Shown here piece by piece: positions 32,681 to 45,500 of a stretch of DNA of 64,000 bases. How positions within the stretch are numbered: the first letter of the stretch is position 1; each line of letters opens with the position of its first letter. The notes beneath the pieces are model-generated. The model ran no database searches. It was given only the letters and a program-made list of their open reading frames with translations, and was not told the origin of the DNA. Source of the stretch: Euglena gracilis (lineage: Eukaryota > Euglenida > Euglenophyceae > Euglenales); the NCBI GenBank assembly GCA_039621445.1, contig CP154955.1, positions 61,979,668-62,043,667 on the forward strand, in the 5' to 3' direction. The position numbers and the translations under genes are program-made.

Positions 32681-35600
32681 GTGGCCGCCACCGCCACGCG
32701 CCTGCACTCACCACACCCAATACACCGGCAACCTTGTGTTGCCTCCTGGTTCTTTTTCCGTTGCCACCAAAGAATCCTGGGACACTGAAGTTTCGTTTTA
32801 ATGTTTAGCACTTACAAAATAAATGACTGGGTGTCACTGGGCGTGGCTGCTTTGAGGACCCCGTGGATGGGGGTTTCCAATTGGGCATGACTGGGCGTGA
32901 CGACTGGGTGTGGGATCTGGGAGGACTACAGGTGTGGGGTCAAACATGTGTATCATTATTTGCTTCATATTATTCCTTAGTATTCATTGTCGCCCATTTG
33001 GTTGTTCCCAGTGTTGGCAACCCCTGGCTTTGTGGCTCCGTCCCCCCTTTTCCGTGGCGGCGGCGACGGAGGCGAAGCTGACCACCCGCACGGCTTATGT
33101 GGTGCCCATCTCCGATAACGGAGGCTCAAGCAAGGAGATCATCCGTGTGCTGGGTGTGATTTGGCTGATTTTTTTCTTTCTTTGGATCGTGTGGTCAACA
33201 GCCCTCCAAATCAAGATGGCAACCTTTGTCCAATATCGTCATCGCACCGTTGTAATTACCCCGGTCTGTACGGGAATCCCCAAAACGCTGTGGGTGGTGG
33301 GTGGAGGGTCTGACCCCCCCAGGCCTTGTCGCATTTCCAGGGGCTCCGATTTTAAGGTCAAAATTTTCTTTGCACAGTGCCATGATGGGTGGGGGGAGGT
33401 AGAACCCCCCACACCATTCCTTTCCTTATAACCCTGAATTAGGCCCCCCTGTGTCCGTCCAACCCCTGCCAAAAAATAAGACCTGGGTCGTATTTCGGGT
33501 CCTTTGCTGGAAATCCCCAGGGGGGGGTCATTTTTTCTGAACAAATTTTTGGATTTATTCTTGACTGACCCGGGCCCAAAATTTTTTTGTGAAAACTTAG
33601 CATTTCTGTCGTTAAAATTCTTTGGCAATTTTTTCAGGGAAAATTTTCATTGTCCCCGCTGCTTTGCGCGCCGTCAAGGGGTTCTTGTTTTTGGGGTCTT
33701 ATTTTGGGGGGTTACCCAATGAGCAACCCTTTTGTTCAGACAAAAAAAGCCAATATCAAAGCAAACCAGATAGCAAGCCATTCCAATGACATTCACAATC
33801 ACACACATAACAAAATCTGCCATTGTTGTCGCCGTTGACGTGGCCGTAGTGCCACTCCTGGAGTTCCACTGGCATTGTCACTGGAGCAGAGCCCCCCCCC
33901 CCCCCACCGCCCGCATCCCACAGGCGGCCCGGCCATCGGTGACATCCGCTCGCGCCTCATCCGGCTGTCGCACCCTCGCTCCGGACAGGCGGGCCCAAAA
34001 GCCCAGTCGGACTGCGTGCGGCCATGGACCGGAAGGACACGTTGCTTTGGTTCCTGCACCAGGCTTGTTCTCAAGGAATCAAGGAAGGTCGCCCCAGGGG
34101 GGGGGGGCAGGCAGGGAGGGAGGCATTTTCAACCCCTGGGCAATAAAGCAAATCCCAAATGAAATTTTCCCTGTTTTGACCCTGGCCTTTGCTTTATCCC
34201 CCTACCGGACTGAATCAAGCCAGCAGAAACTCAGTTATTTTACTCCGAAGGCACACTATAGCCTTAAATGCAGCATGAATTATGTGAAAAAAAAGATGAA
34301 GAAGTCAGATGAAGTCATTAATCATCATTTGGTGATTCAACGTGTTTTTTATCAACAACATTTGGGTTGGCATTTGGTGTACACCTGTCTTTTATTGCAT
34401 ATTTTGTCGCCATGTGTCTTCATCACTTTCTCTCTAACAGTGGAAGTTTGGTGGTCGGGCGGGTTGCAGGTGGGGGGGGGAGGTTTATTATTGCATCTGC
34501 ATATTTATTAGGGTTTATTTTTGTTCTGCTTTTTTAAAAAAATATCCTCGAGGGGAGGGCTGGTGGAGCCCCAAAACCCCCTGTGGGGGGAAGGCACACA
34601 CCAAGAGGTCTGGGTCTGGGCATTGGTGCATCCGGAAATTTCCATGAAGCATCAGAAATTTTGGATGAAAATGGCCAAAATGACAGGTGTGTGCACTTTG
34701 ATTTACTGGGGTTTTGCATGGATTTGCACATTTCAAAAAACGGAGATGGGATTTGACATAATTTTTCAAAATCAAAGGGGGAAACCTTGATTTTGGGTTG
34801 CAGCACACGAGCACAGCCCTGCCCCACACAGCAGCACCTCAGCCAGCTCTGCCTCACCGCTTTGTGCAAATCTGAGGCCAGTTGTGCGAGAGTAAAACTT
34901 TTCAAGTTTGTGACCTTTTTGGTTTGCCACTCAAACCCCAGCACAGGCAAGTGGGCGAGGTGGTCAATACCGGGGTGGATGGCTTTTGGTCCCAGCTTTG
35001 GACAACACATGCTTCCAGCCCCTGTCAACGCCTGCTGTGGAAGGTGCCCCAATCCCAACCCTGACCTTATTCTCACAAATAATATCACATAATACCCAAC
35101 TCCTCCAAACGTTGCCAGACAACGGTACATTTCCCAGGCGAAACGGACCAAAAAATCCAAAAGGTCGGACCCGGGTAACCCCATACTACCCCCTTTCAGA
35201 CACTCTATTTGGTTCTGGGAAGGTTGCAAGTGGAATATGGCTGCCATGCGTGGGTATGGATGGATGGATGGATGGATGGATGGATGGATGGATGGATGGA
35301 TGGATGCATAGGAGGCAAGCTCCCCACATTAAGCCTGCCATGATGTTCGCTCTGTGTTGGAAGGGCCCCCCTGGCCCCAGCGAGGACGAGTCCGTCATTG
35401 CACTGCTCAGCCACCGGCTCACGGGTGAGTCCCGGGACGCGGCCAAGACGGAGTGCCTCCGCATTGTGGATGGTACGCGACCAGGAAGGGGCTGCTTGAG
35501 GTGCATGGTTGTCTTGGATCCCCCGAGAGACACCCGTAGCGTATGCGCAACCACACATCGCCACCACCGCCGCCGCCACCACCACCATTATTGGTTTGCG

Positions 35601-38600
35601 TGTCATCATGTATTTGTTGCACACACAAATACACACACACACACACACACCACACGCACGCACACACACACACAACACACCCCACCCATTCAGATGCACA
35701 TGTGAGTTGTTGGGGGGGGGTGAGCGAGCAAGCACACCAAATCTGCAGACCAGACTCATTCCGGAGCACTGTGTGTTGGGTCCCTCCTCCAATATGCCCC
35801 GGCCTGCCGACATCCGATGTGGTCCGGGATTGCAGAGGCGTACAAGCAGACGGTGCGGGCATTCCTCCTGCACTTCCTGACCGGACTCCTCCCACAATTT
35901 CTTCAGACCTTCCATGCCCACACCTGACCTTGCAGAGGCGCTCCCGTCCATCGGCACATTTGACTTTTTTTGCGGAAAAACAATGCGCGCTACCCAGGAG
36001 GATTGTGGGTCCAAAGTTGGCTCCCCTCAGCATGCCTGGTTTGCCACCGCGTCGTGAAATGGGTGGTGTTTTTGGGGGGGCGACGACTGGGCATGTGGAG
36101 GAGAGAAATGTTGCCAATTTCCTCCAAAGTCCAAGATTGACAGGAATTGTGATTTTGGATGGGGTCGCGCTGAACCCAATCAGCCACAGGACCAAAAACT
36201 GGGGTGGGGCAATCTTTGCTCGAGGGAGCTGTGTTTCATACATTTGCCATGTGTGTGGTAAATTTAAGCGTAACAAGCCAAAAGATTTTTTCTGGCAGTG
36301 AAATGGTGTGGTAAGCAGGCTGTTAGTGGTGTAATTGTTGTTAATTGTTGTGCTAGTTGTGGTAAATGTGTTAGTTATGTAGTTGTTAGCTCATTTCTTG
36401 CTTTGCTGCTGAATGTTTATCGAGAAGTTGGCGACCGGCCCAAGTTGGGAGGGGCCCGCCCCCGCTGCACACGCTGCGGCGGGAGAGCGTGCAGGAGCTG
36501 TCGGTGGACGTGGTCAACCTGGCCGACGAGCTGGCGCACTTCACCCCGCCGCCACTGCACGAACCCCGCCCCGTTTTTTAAAAAAATGGAAAGCTGGGAG
36601 TAGGCTCAGGGCCACCTGTGATTGCCAGAAAATGCAGCGAACTGCAGCACGGGAGGTCCACGAACCGTGGCGGTTTGCTACGGTTTGCCACCAGGCTTGC
36701 GCTTAGTCGGGTGCCCACCCCACGGGGGGGGGGTGGGTGCTAGGGGCAGGCACCCCATAGCACCCGATCCGACCCCCCCCCGGGGGGGCAGGGTTTTGGG
36801 GGGTGCCCTCCCCTAGCAGGCACCCCCCTCCGACCCCGGCGCCTTCGGCGCCGGGGGCCCGGAAAAGGCCATTTTCAATGAAAATTTTCTGGGTCCGGCC
36901 CGGACCCCTATCCCCCCCGGGGGGGGAGCCTGCTAGGGGCAGGCACCCTATAGCACCCACCCCCCTCCCCCCCCCGGTTGGTAAGCACAAGCATGTTTGC
37001 CACCCCCCCCCCGACATTTTGCATAAAATGGTGACAAAATGTCAGCCCAGGGGGGTGGGGGGGGTATCCTTGGAAGCCACAGGAGACCGTGGCAACAACA
37101 CCCCTGGACATAGCACCCCTGGCCCCCAAACCCACCTTCAAAGTTTACCCCCCTCCCAAATAATTCCCTCGGGGTGTTATTTTTTTGCCCGAAGCCCCGG
37201 CCCAAGGGGGGTATTATTTGGGGTGGTGTTAATAGTACCCCAAAATTTTTGATATTTTCCGAAGTCCCACAGGACCCAAAAAAAAGTAGCTCCTAAATAG
37301 CACCTAAAATTTTTGGGATCATTAATTGTACTTTCTCATGAAATTTACCATTTTTGGAGGCCAGATGATCCAGAAAAAAATCGATTTTTTTTTCGTAACA
37401 TATCGTCAGAAATTGTGATTATCACCCACGTTTTCAGGGCAACATTTGGCTCGTCGGCCCAAAAAATGGGGGGGGGGTACTAATTTGGTTGGGGAAGTCA
37501 GACCACGGGGGGGGGGTAATTATTTGGAGGGGGTATTTGGGGGCCAGGTCAGAAAACTGTGTCGCGAGACAGCGGTGTGGCTCTCGCCCCCCAGCGGCGG
37601 CGGCGGCGGCGGCGGCCGACTTCCGGCGGGGCAGCATCGGCAACTACATGATCACCGGCGCCCGCATCTTCTTCGGCAGCCTGGAGGCCGCCATCTTCTG
37701 GTTCTCCAACCTGCCCCGGGGGCCACCCTTCAGGGCCACGCGCGCTACGGACTCTTGCTTCGGTGCACGTTGGCACTGCCACGCCTGCATTGGGGGCTGG
37801 GTTGGTGGGGGACCAGGCTGCGAGCCATACGAGCTCCAAGATGGATCAAATGAATGGCCCGCCCAGCCTTGGTCCCAGGGTGTGGGCCGTCTGAGGTCGG
37901 TCTTTACCTAAAATATTGGGGGTCGGAGAAAGAAATATTCTCCATCACCCATCCAAACCCGTCCAAAATGATGTTTTTTTTTTACATTTGAGACCTGTTT
38001 CGGGACAATTGGGGGATTCGCCAGATGAGACCACCAAAAGCGCCTGCGATGGCCGGCGTTGATGGATTAACTCATTTTTGGGGTGGGGCGGAGGCCCCCA
38101 GGCCCCAGCAGGCATCCCCCGGGCCAGCTGCGTGGTGCCCGTCATCAACGTCAACTCCAAGGTGCGGGCAGGATTCCTTCCCGCATGGCCCAAAACGCAA
38201 GGGTTTCAGGCCAAAAACAGGGGGCCGAGGGGTAAAAAAAAAACCACTCATTTTCGGCTCGAAAACAGTGTTTCCAGGTCTGGGAGGTTTTGAATGGGTG
38301 TTTTTGGTTTGTTCTGGGGGGGGGGTCCCATCTGTGCCCACATGAGAAATCCCGCTTTGGGTGTTTTTTTTTGGCAAACCGAATGAGCCTGGATCCTTAT
38401 TTGGGAGGCTGATTGCTGCGGAAATTCTGCTAAAGCGGACCCTCATCTTTTTCCCGCCTCGCACCTGCCACATTGCTCCTCACAGGTGACCCTGGGTGTA
38501 CGGCTTCGCTGCGGTCAGGAGCTCATTGGCCAGGTCCAGACCAGTGCACATCTGTCATCAGGAGCGAAACCCCAGGATATCATTGGGCAAGGGGTATGGC

Positions 38601-39488
38601 TCAATCCCATTTTGATGTGTCTGCAACATTTTTTTTAAATATTTTTCTTGGTATTCTTTCTAACAGAATTCGTTCCAAGAATGGCCAGCGGAGGTCGGGC
38701 ACTTCCCGACCGTCCGTTTTTGATTTTAATAATTTTTGGGGTTTAATGATATTTTCCACCAAGAATCGCCCCTCCATTCTTGGATTATTACCAGGCCTCC
38801 GGTATGGTGAGGGAAGGTCAGGGAAGGGAAGCCTCTGCCGGGTGAGCCCCCTTCCTTGGCCCTTTCACGAGCCGGGGGCCCCTCCTTCCCGGGCGGGACG
38901 GGCACTGGGCTGGCGGGCCCGACAACATCTCGCACCCGGTCGGCCTCGGCGGCGGGGAGACGAAGGACGGGGCCCACGTGCCCCTGCCGGACGCCATCGA
39001 GCGGCCAGGGCGGGCCGGGGCAGACGGGTCGGGGCGCAGGGAGGACTGCCGGGCAGGGTTCGGTGCGAAGAGGGTGTCCGAGGGCCGCCCGCACCACCCG
39101 ATGGTCGGAACGGGTTGGAGAGGGTTTGGGGTTGGCCCAGGAGGACGCGGGGGGTCTCCAAAGCTCCGAAGAAATTTTGGCCAGGGCGTTTGTTGGGCAT
39201 CGGGTGGCTAACGCATGTAAAATGCAAATCAAAATGCTATCACATCTTTCAATTTTGCGCTTTGGTATTTTTTTTTGAAGTGGGGGTTGACAGTTTTTTG
39301 AGGCGTCCTGGCGGGAAAGCAAGCGGCCCACCGTGGAGGTGGGTATTCTACGTAAGCGAGTACGGAAGCGAGGTGCGGCCGCCAGTTAACCCGATGGTGC
39401 TGGCACACCTGGAGGGCTGCCACGGCGTGCTGTACACAATGGGCTCCCTGTATACCTCCATCCTGCCGAGCCTAGTGCTCAAGGACAT

Positions 39489-39560
<72 letters not shown>

Positions 39561-42500
39561 TGGGTGTGCTCGCACACACCGCATGTGTGTGTCCAGCTCA
39601 TGAAGGACATACAAGAATTTAGGTGCGAACACACCTGAAGAACAAAATTTCATTTTAAAAAATACCTGGGGGAGCTTTTTGACTGCTCTTCGTTGCTTAA
39701 AACCTCAGGAATGAAATTAGCCAAGTCTGTCTGCGGCTTGATTGGGGTGCATGGGGTGCATGATGGATGTGGCACATAACCAAGGTGTGGTCAGGTGCAA
39801 CCGTCTTTGTTCAATAAATTTATGCCCCACCCCAACAATTGGAAAGCAATCATACCCAAGGAATTGTCGGGTCCCGCCGCGGAATTTTTCAGGGTTTGGT
39901 GCAGGCCAACCTATCATACCCCCCCCCCCCCCCCGAAAACAAGCCCCTACTTCAACGAAATTCCAAAAAGCAGTTGATCAAAAAAATTCTCTTGTGATTT
40001 TTATCCCCCAATCCCCCCAAAAATAGAACCCGCCCAAAAAAAACCTGTGAAAGATTGAAATTGTCCATTTGTGTTAGGATTTGACCCCCCCCCTTGTACG
40101 TGCTGGTTGTCTGACCGGTAGTCTTCAATTTTTGTTCATACTTCCCCCCCCCCCATCCTTGACTCGGCTTGTCCATGACACACGCCCCATGTCAACGGGA
40201 GGGGGGGTCCGGGCCGGGCGCTTTGCACTGGAAAACTTATGCCGTTATCATCTGTTTTTGTCAATTTTGTGAAGAAATCACCTGACGGCATTTTTGAAAC
40301 CCTCAAAGAAAACTTTGCTTCACGGTGGGTTCTTTCTCCAGGGAGGTGGTCGACCCCCTCCCCACCCCTCCCGGGGGAAGGGGGTTCCAGGACCACCCCC
40401 CTCCCCCCCACCTAATACCCCGCACACACCCTGTGGCACTTTCTGTGTATTTTGGCATGTCAAGGACAAGGGGGGAAGGTACTGTGAAATACATACGTAC
40501 CCCCCCCCCCGGGAAACTGTCATGCCCGAGAACCTATCAGGGTCCCACCCGGGAAACTGTCAGGGTCCCCGGTATCGGCCAACCTGTCAGTATAGGAAGT
40601 TGTCAGGGTCCCCGGTACCGGCCAACCTGTCAGGGTCATTTTTCATTGACTTTCCCTTGAAATGCCCTACCCGGGAAACTGTCAGGGTCCTGCCCGGGAA
40701 ACGGTCAGGGTCCCTGGTACCGGCCAACCTGTCATGATAGGAAGTTGTCAGGGTCCCCGGTACTGGCCAACCTGTCAGGTGACAGTTTCCCGGGGGGGGG
40801 GGGGGTTGGTATGTTGAGTTGAGTCAGACAGTTCCTTAACTTCGACACAACTTTGCAAGGTTTTTTTTTTTGCAAAGAGGGTCGAGCCTCCTCAACCCTC
40901 CAACCCTCTCAATTCCAGGGGAAGGCCATCGCGGCGCTGGAGTGCCCCAAGATCCTTGTCCTGAACGGCTGCGCCGACCGCGAGACCACGTGGCTGACGG
41001 TCAGGCCCGGCCGCCCCTGGGGGGAGGGGGGGGGGGCAGCCCCGCTGCTCGCCCATCAACACTGCTAAAACGCCTGACTCGTTGAAGGTGTGAATTGGGG
41101 GGGTGCAGTTTTGTGTTGCTGCATGACTGCTTCCACATAACGCACAAGGAACCACAATGGTGGTCACTCAATCTTTTAAGTTCTCCTTTTTCAAAGGTTT
41201 TCATCATCCTTTGCCTCCCCTGGGTGAAACAATTCGCCCGGGATCATCTCCGTGGCGGAAGTCCAGGCCTGGGGTCCGGCGGCCGGGGAGGTGGAGTTCA
41301 TGAAGGCGGAGGACGTTGTCCGGGCGGTCTGCCACGCCCAGGGGGCGTGCCGCACTGGCGGCACTGCCATGGGAATGCGCGAGCCCTGTGGGGGTGACAA
41401 TGGTGGTGTTGAGGGGTATCAGGGGCAGGTTTTAAGGTTGTCACGTGCTCTTTTTTTGAAGACAGTGTTTTAAAAGGTGCTTTTCCCAATTTTTTCCTGT
41501 TTTGGTTTCTGCTGGCCAGCTCGGGTACAGCCAGGATCTTGGAGGGGGGGGGGCAAGCCAGCCGGCCCTAATTCCAGCACAAGCCCAGCACCTCCAGGCC
41601 CTTGTGCTTGCGGCCCATTCGGAACTGAAGAATTCTTTTTCGAGTGCTGCTATGGGAGGGAGGATCCCTCCATCTCACCATCTCATCAGATGGGGGATCG
41701 ACTGCACCCCCCTCCCTGGCTTTCCCACGCAGCCCTCAGGAAGGGTCCTTTCACAACAGCACGCAGCCCATAGACTGTGCAAGCCATCATTTGAAAGCAA
41801 ATTGTAAAACCCCCTCTCCTAAGTAGCACAACCCCCCCAGATTATATATATGGCAGGTGTAAACTTTAGGACCCCCCTGGGGGGGGTCCCCCCCACCCCC
41901 CCCCCCCATCCTTGTGGTTGGGGGGACCAAACCCCCCCCCCACCAGGCCTTCCCGTATTTTCTGAGCGGCACCAATTTTTAGGTCAAAATTTTTCCTTCG
42001 GCACCTTCGGTGCTGAAGGAATTTCCTTTGAGTGGGTGCTATGGTGGGTGGGGGGGTCGACCTCTTGGGGGGGGGGGGTCGACCAACCTTCCCGTACAGC
42101 CCTGTCCCAGGCCAAGGGGGGGGGAAGGTTCCGGCCACCTCCACATAGACAGACAAAAAGGGCCAGAGGCGAACAACAGCGCCAGGCCAGAAGAAGGGAT
42201 AAAAAGGAACCAAAAAAAAAGCCACAGTGCACACAGGGGGGGGAAGGTATGTATTATTTGGGAGGGAGGGGGTTTCGTTTGGGGGTTACGTGGATGCAGT
42301 CAGCCCCCTGGCCCTGCCCTCAACCAAAACGAGGACCCGCCGGACGCCCACCACGGGCCGCAGGAGTACATCACCCACGTGCTGTACCTCCAGAACAGCC
42401 CCCTCGTGGACGAGGAGCAGGTGTCCCCCGGCGCAGCCACCGATTTGGATGAGCCTTTCTGAATGCACAAGGCAAGGAACGGTGGACAGTCTTTGAAACG

Positions 42501-45500
42501 ACAATGAAATGCAATGCCCCATCCAAATAATTTGGAAACCTGAAGCCGCTGTTGACCTCGACGAACGTCCACATGGAAACGAATGAATGGATTGAATGAA
42601 GGACCCCTTTTTAAGCCAGGTTGTACAGGGGGCAAGCCATTTGAAGGTCAAACCAGCCGGTTAAAGGTGTCGGGTTGGCTTGAGGTCCCACTAGCCTAGG
42701 CAGCCAAAACTGTCAGTGTTTCATGTTTGTGTGTTTCAAGTACTGTTATAATGGCCCGATGCTTTGCTGGTTGATTTCATGTGTTTTTAGAGCAGGGTGG
42801 GAAATTGATATCCGCAATGTTTCCTCAATTTTCCGCAATTTCTCCGCAGTTTTCCCCCTTTTTTCAGTTTTTTTCCCTTTCCGCAACTTCTCCGAATGAA
42901 CCTGAGATGGAAGGCGAAATGAGCTCCGGCAAGTTTCACAAGGGAACCCTGGTGCATTTTTTGTTATTTTGTTGCAAATTTGCCAAAATTTGCCAAACTT
43001 CACAAATTTTGAAATTTCTGGTCCTTTTTTAGGTTTTTTCCCAATTTCTGCATGGAAATAATTTCGACTTAGAAATATTTTGCATCTTGGACCAGTTTTA
43101 CCTGATATCAAAGTTTTTGTTAATCATTTGCCATTTTTGTATTTTTCCCCCAAGAAATTCCATGTTTCCAGAATCAACGCCATCCCAAAATTACCTTTTT
43201 GTTGAAAAAACGAATGTGAACAACGGCTCACAAATTTGGTCATTTTGCAATATAGCTGTAAATTTTGAATTCCAAAAACCGCAATTTCCACAATTTTTGC
43301 GCAATTTTTCTGAAGGCTTATCAATTCCACCCGGTTAAATTTACTATCACAGTCTGCTGGGATTTTTTAGAGGTTGAACCCTCAGGGAGGATGAGGGAGT
43401 AGGGTGAGAAAATTTATTTTTTGTTACTCCCGCACATTTTCGGAGAAAGGGGGAAAGCGAAAAGCGCAGGGCGGGACATACACTTGGTAGCGGAGTTGGT
43501 TCAACGGTCGGACGACCAAAGCCCAATCAAAAAAGGGCGTACACACAGGCGAGGAGTTTCAGAAGACACAGAGCAGCTTCGGCCGCTTCGCCAGTCCCCC
43601 CCCCCCCCAGTCTTTAAAAACCCCTGCTCTCACCCGACCAATCAGCCAAGGCCCGCCAGGCCGATGCCCTCTTTTGGGCAGCCCTGAACCCTGCAATGCA
43701 GCCCGCGGTGTCGGTGGGAGTGGTTCCCGCAAGCTGTGTCGATTCCAGATATGGTTGGAAGCCGGGGGGAGGGGACAGCCCCTGCCCACCCTCCCGTCCG
43801 CTTTGAGGATTGTCTTCATTCTGCCGTGCTGAAGGAGAGTGGGGCCAGAGCCAGAGGGGTGGAGGTTTGGACCGACTGAGTGGGGGGGAATGAAGGATTT
43901 CTCGACTTTTTGCCGTGGTTTTTGCGTTTTCTGTTTTTTTTTTGTATTTTGCCTGTGTTAAAGTGTTGGCTCAGGAATTGTAATTTCCCCAAGTCCGCAA
44001 CAGTGAATTTCCCTGTCCCATAAGGATGTCTTCTGTTCCCTCCCACCTTTGTGCCATGTGCCCTTGGGGGTTTCGAGCCCTGTCGCTGCCCCACCCCCCA
44101 TAGCTGCGGGCGCTGTACAATTTCGGGCTGATCGCGATGGAGGTGCCCCGGGACGACGCCAAGGCCCACCACTACAACGACCGCATGCTGGTGCCCGGGA
44201 CGGCGCTCCACCGGGTTGTGTTCCGCTTGGATCCGCCGTCTTGTGTGTGCCAAGATCCACTGGCTTGGTGGCTGAAGTGGTCCGGCTTCTTTGCGTGATA
44301 ACCCCTCAAAAAAGATCTTGCAACCCCTCACGCAAACTCCAACGCTGCGGAACATTTGATATTTGTGAACAGAATGCAGGAACAAATTTGTGAAGGAATC
44401 CCAAAGCAAAGCAATTATCAGTTACCAAAGGGCAGTGTTGATCCTGCCCGGGGGGGGGGGGGTCCAGCCAGCCAGCCAGCACCTATTTTCCAGCCAGCAG
44501 CTCCCAGCCAGCCAGACTCCCCCCCCCTGGGGTCAAGTGTGGACCCCCCAAAAAATGAAAACTGGGGTCAAACGTGGTCAAACATGGCCAAAAATTACCA
44601 TTTCTGAGGGTTTTTTTTTGATTTTCACCTCAGCATTTTGGTTGACAATGCACATTCCAGTTGGAGTTGGGCTTTTTTGCCGGTTTTTGGGAGTCAGCCG
44701 ACTGGACGAAAGGTGCTTGACCCCCCCCCCCCTGGGGTGTCCAGGGGAGTGGGTTGTACCGGCTGCTGGGTTGGACCCAGCTGGCAGGACCCCCGTGGGG
44801 GGGGGGGGGGCTTTGGAAATTCCCTGCTGTCAGTGCGCCAGGTCGCCGGCGTCCCGTCCAATGAAAGCTATGCGCAGCTGCCTTGAGGGGTGGGAGGTGC
44901 GGCAGATGTGCGAGATCAAGCGGCGGTCCTTCAGCTCCACGGCCAGGCCGACCACTCCCTCGTGTTGCTCATGTGTCTCGCAAAGAAATGGCGACACCAC
45001 TGCTCTTCCTGTTGCTTTTGCTGTCATGTCCACCAACCTATTAACTCCCGCCAAGGGCGTTGAATTGTTATTGTCTTATTTTGCTTCTGTTTTTATGATT
45101 TGTTGTTACTGTGCTGGTGTCTTATGCCTTTTTTTTATATTTTTTCAGAAATTTTGATTCAAATGATTACAACCCCTGAATGGATGCTGTGCACACCAGG
45201 CATCTTTTTTAGTCAGAAGCCCCCGAGGGGTGGGTGGTTCCTGGGCTGGATCCCCCAGGGGGCACCCAGCCCACAGGGGAGAGGGGGGGGGGGCAGGGTC
45301 GACCCCCCGAAGTGCTGGAAAAAATTTCGAGGGGTTCAAAAAGTGCCCAATATTTTATTTTCAGGTTATTTTTTTTTCACAAAAACATATGATAAAAACA
45401 TTGGTTCCAGGGGGGGTCCCCTGGCCCAGTGTGCAGCTGCTGTGTTTGGGGGCTGCCTGGGGTCGACTACGCTGGGACCGCTGGGTCCGATGCCCCTGCC

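Noticed and set aside
38473-39603. 376-codon plus-strand open frame, the longest in the window
   Set aside because: It runs through two real exons in the wrong frame, GC-rich intron and the (GT)34 repeat (poly Val-Cys). It is a shadow, not a gene.
40501-40805. CRISPR-like alternation of repeats and spacers
   Set aside because: Repeats are degenerate, spacing is irregular, and the whole is bounded by inverted ends, so a TIR element explains it. The host is also eukaryotic.
43480-43560. tRNA-like D-arm sequence (GCGGAGTTGGTTCAACGG)
   Set aside because: No acceptor-stem pairing, anticodon arm or GTTCGA T-loop follows at the expected spacing.
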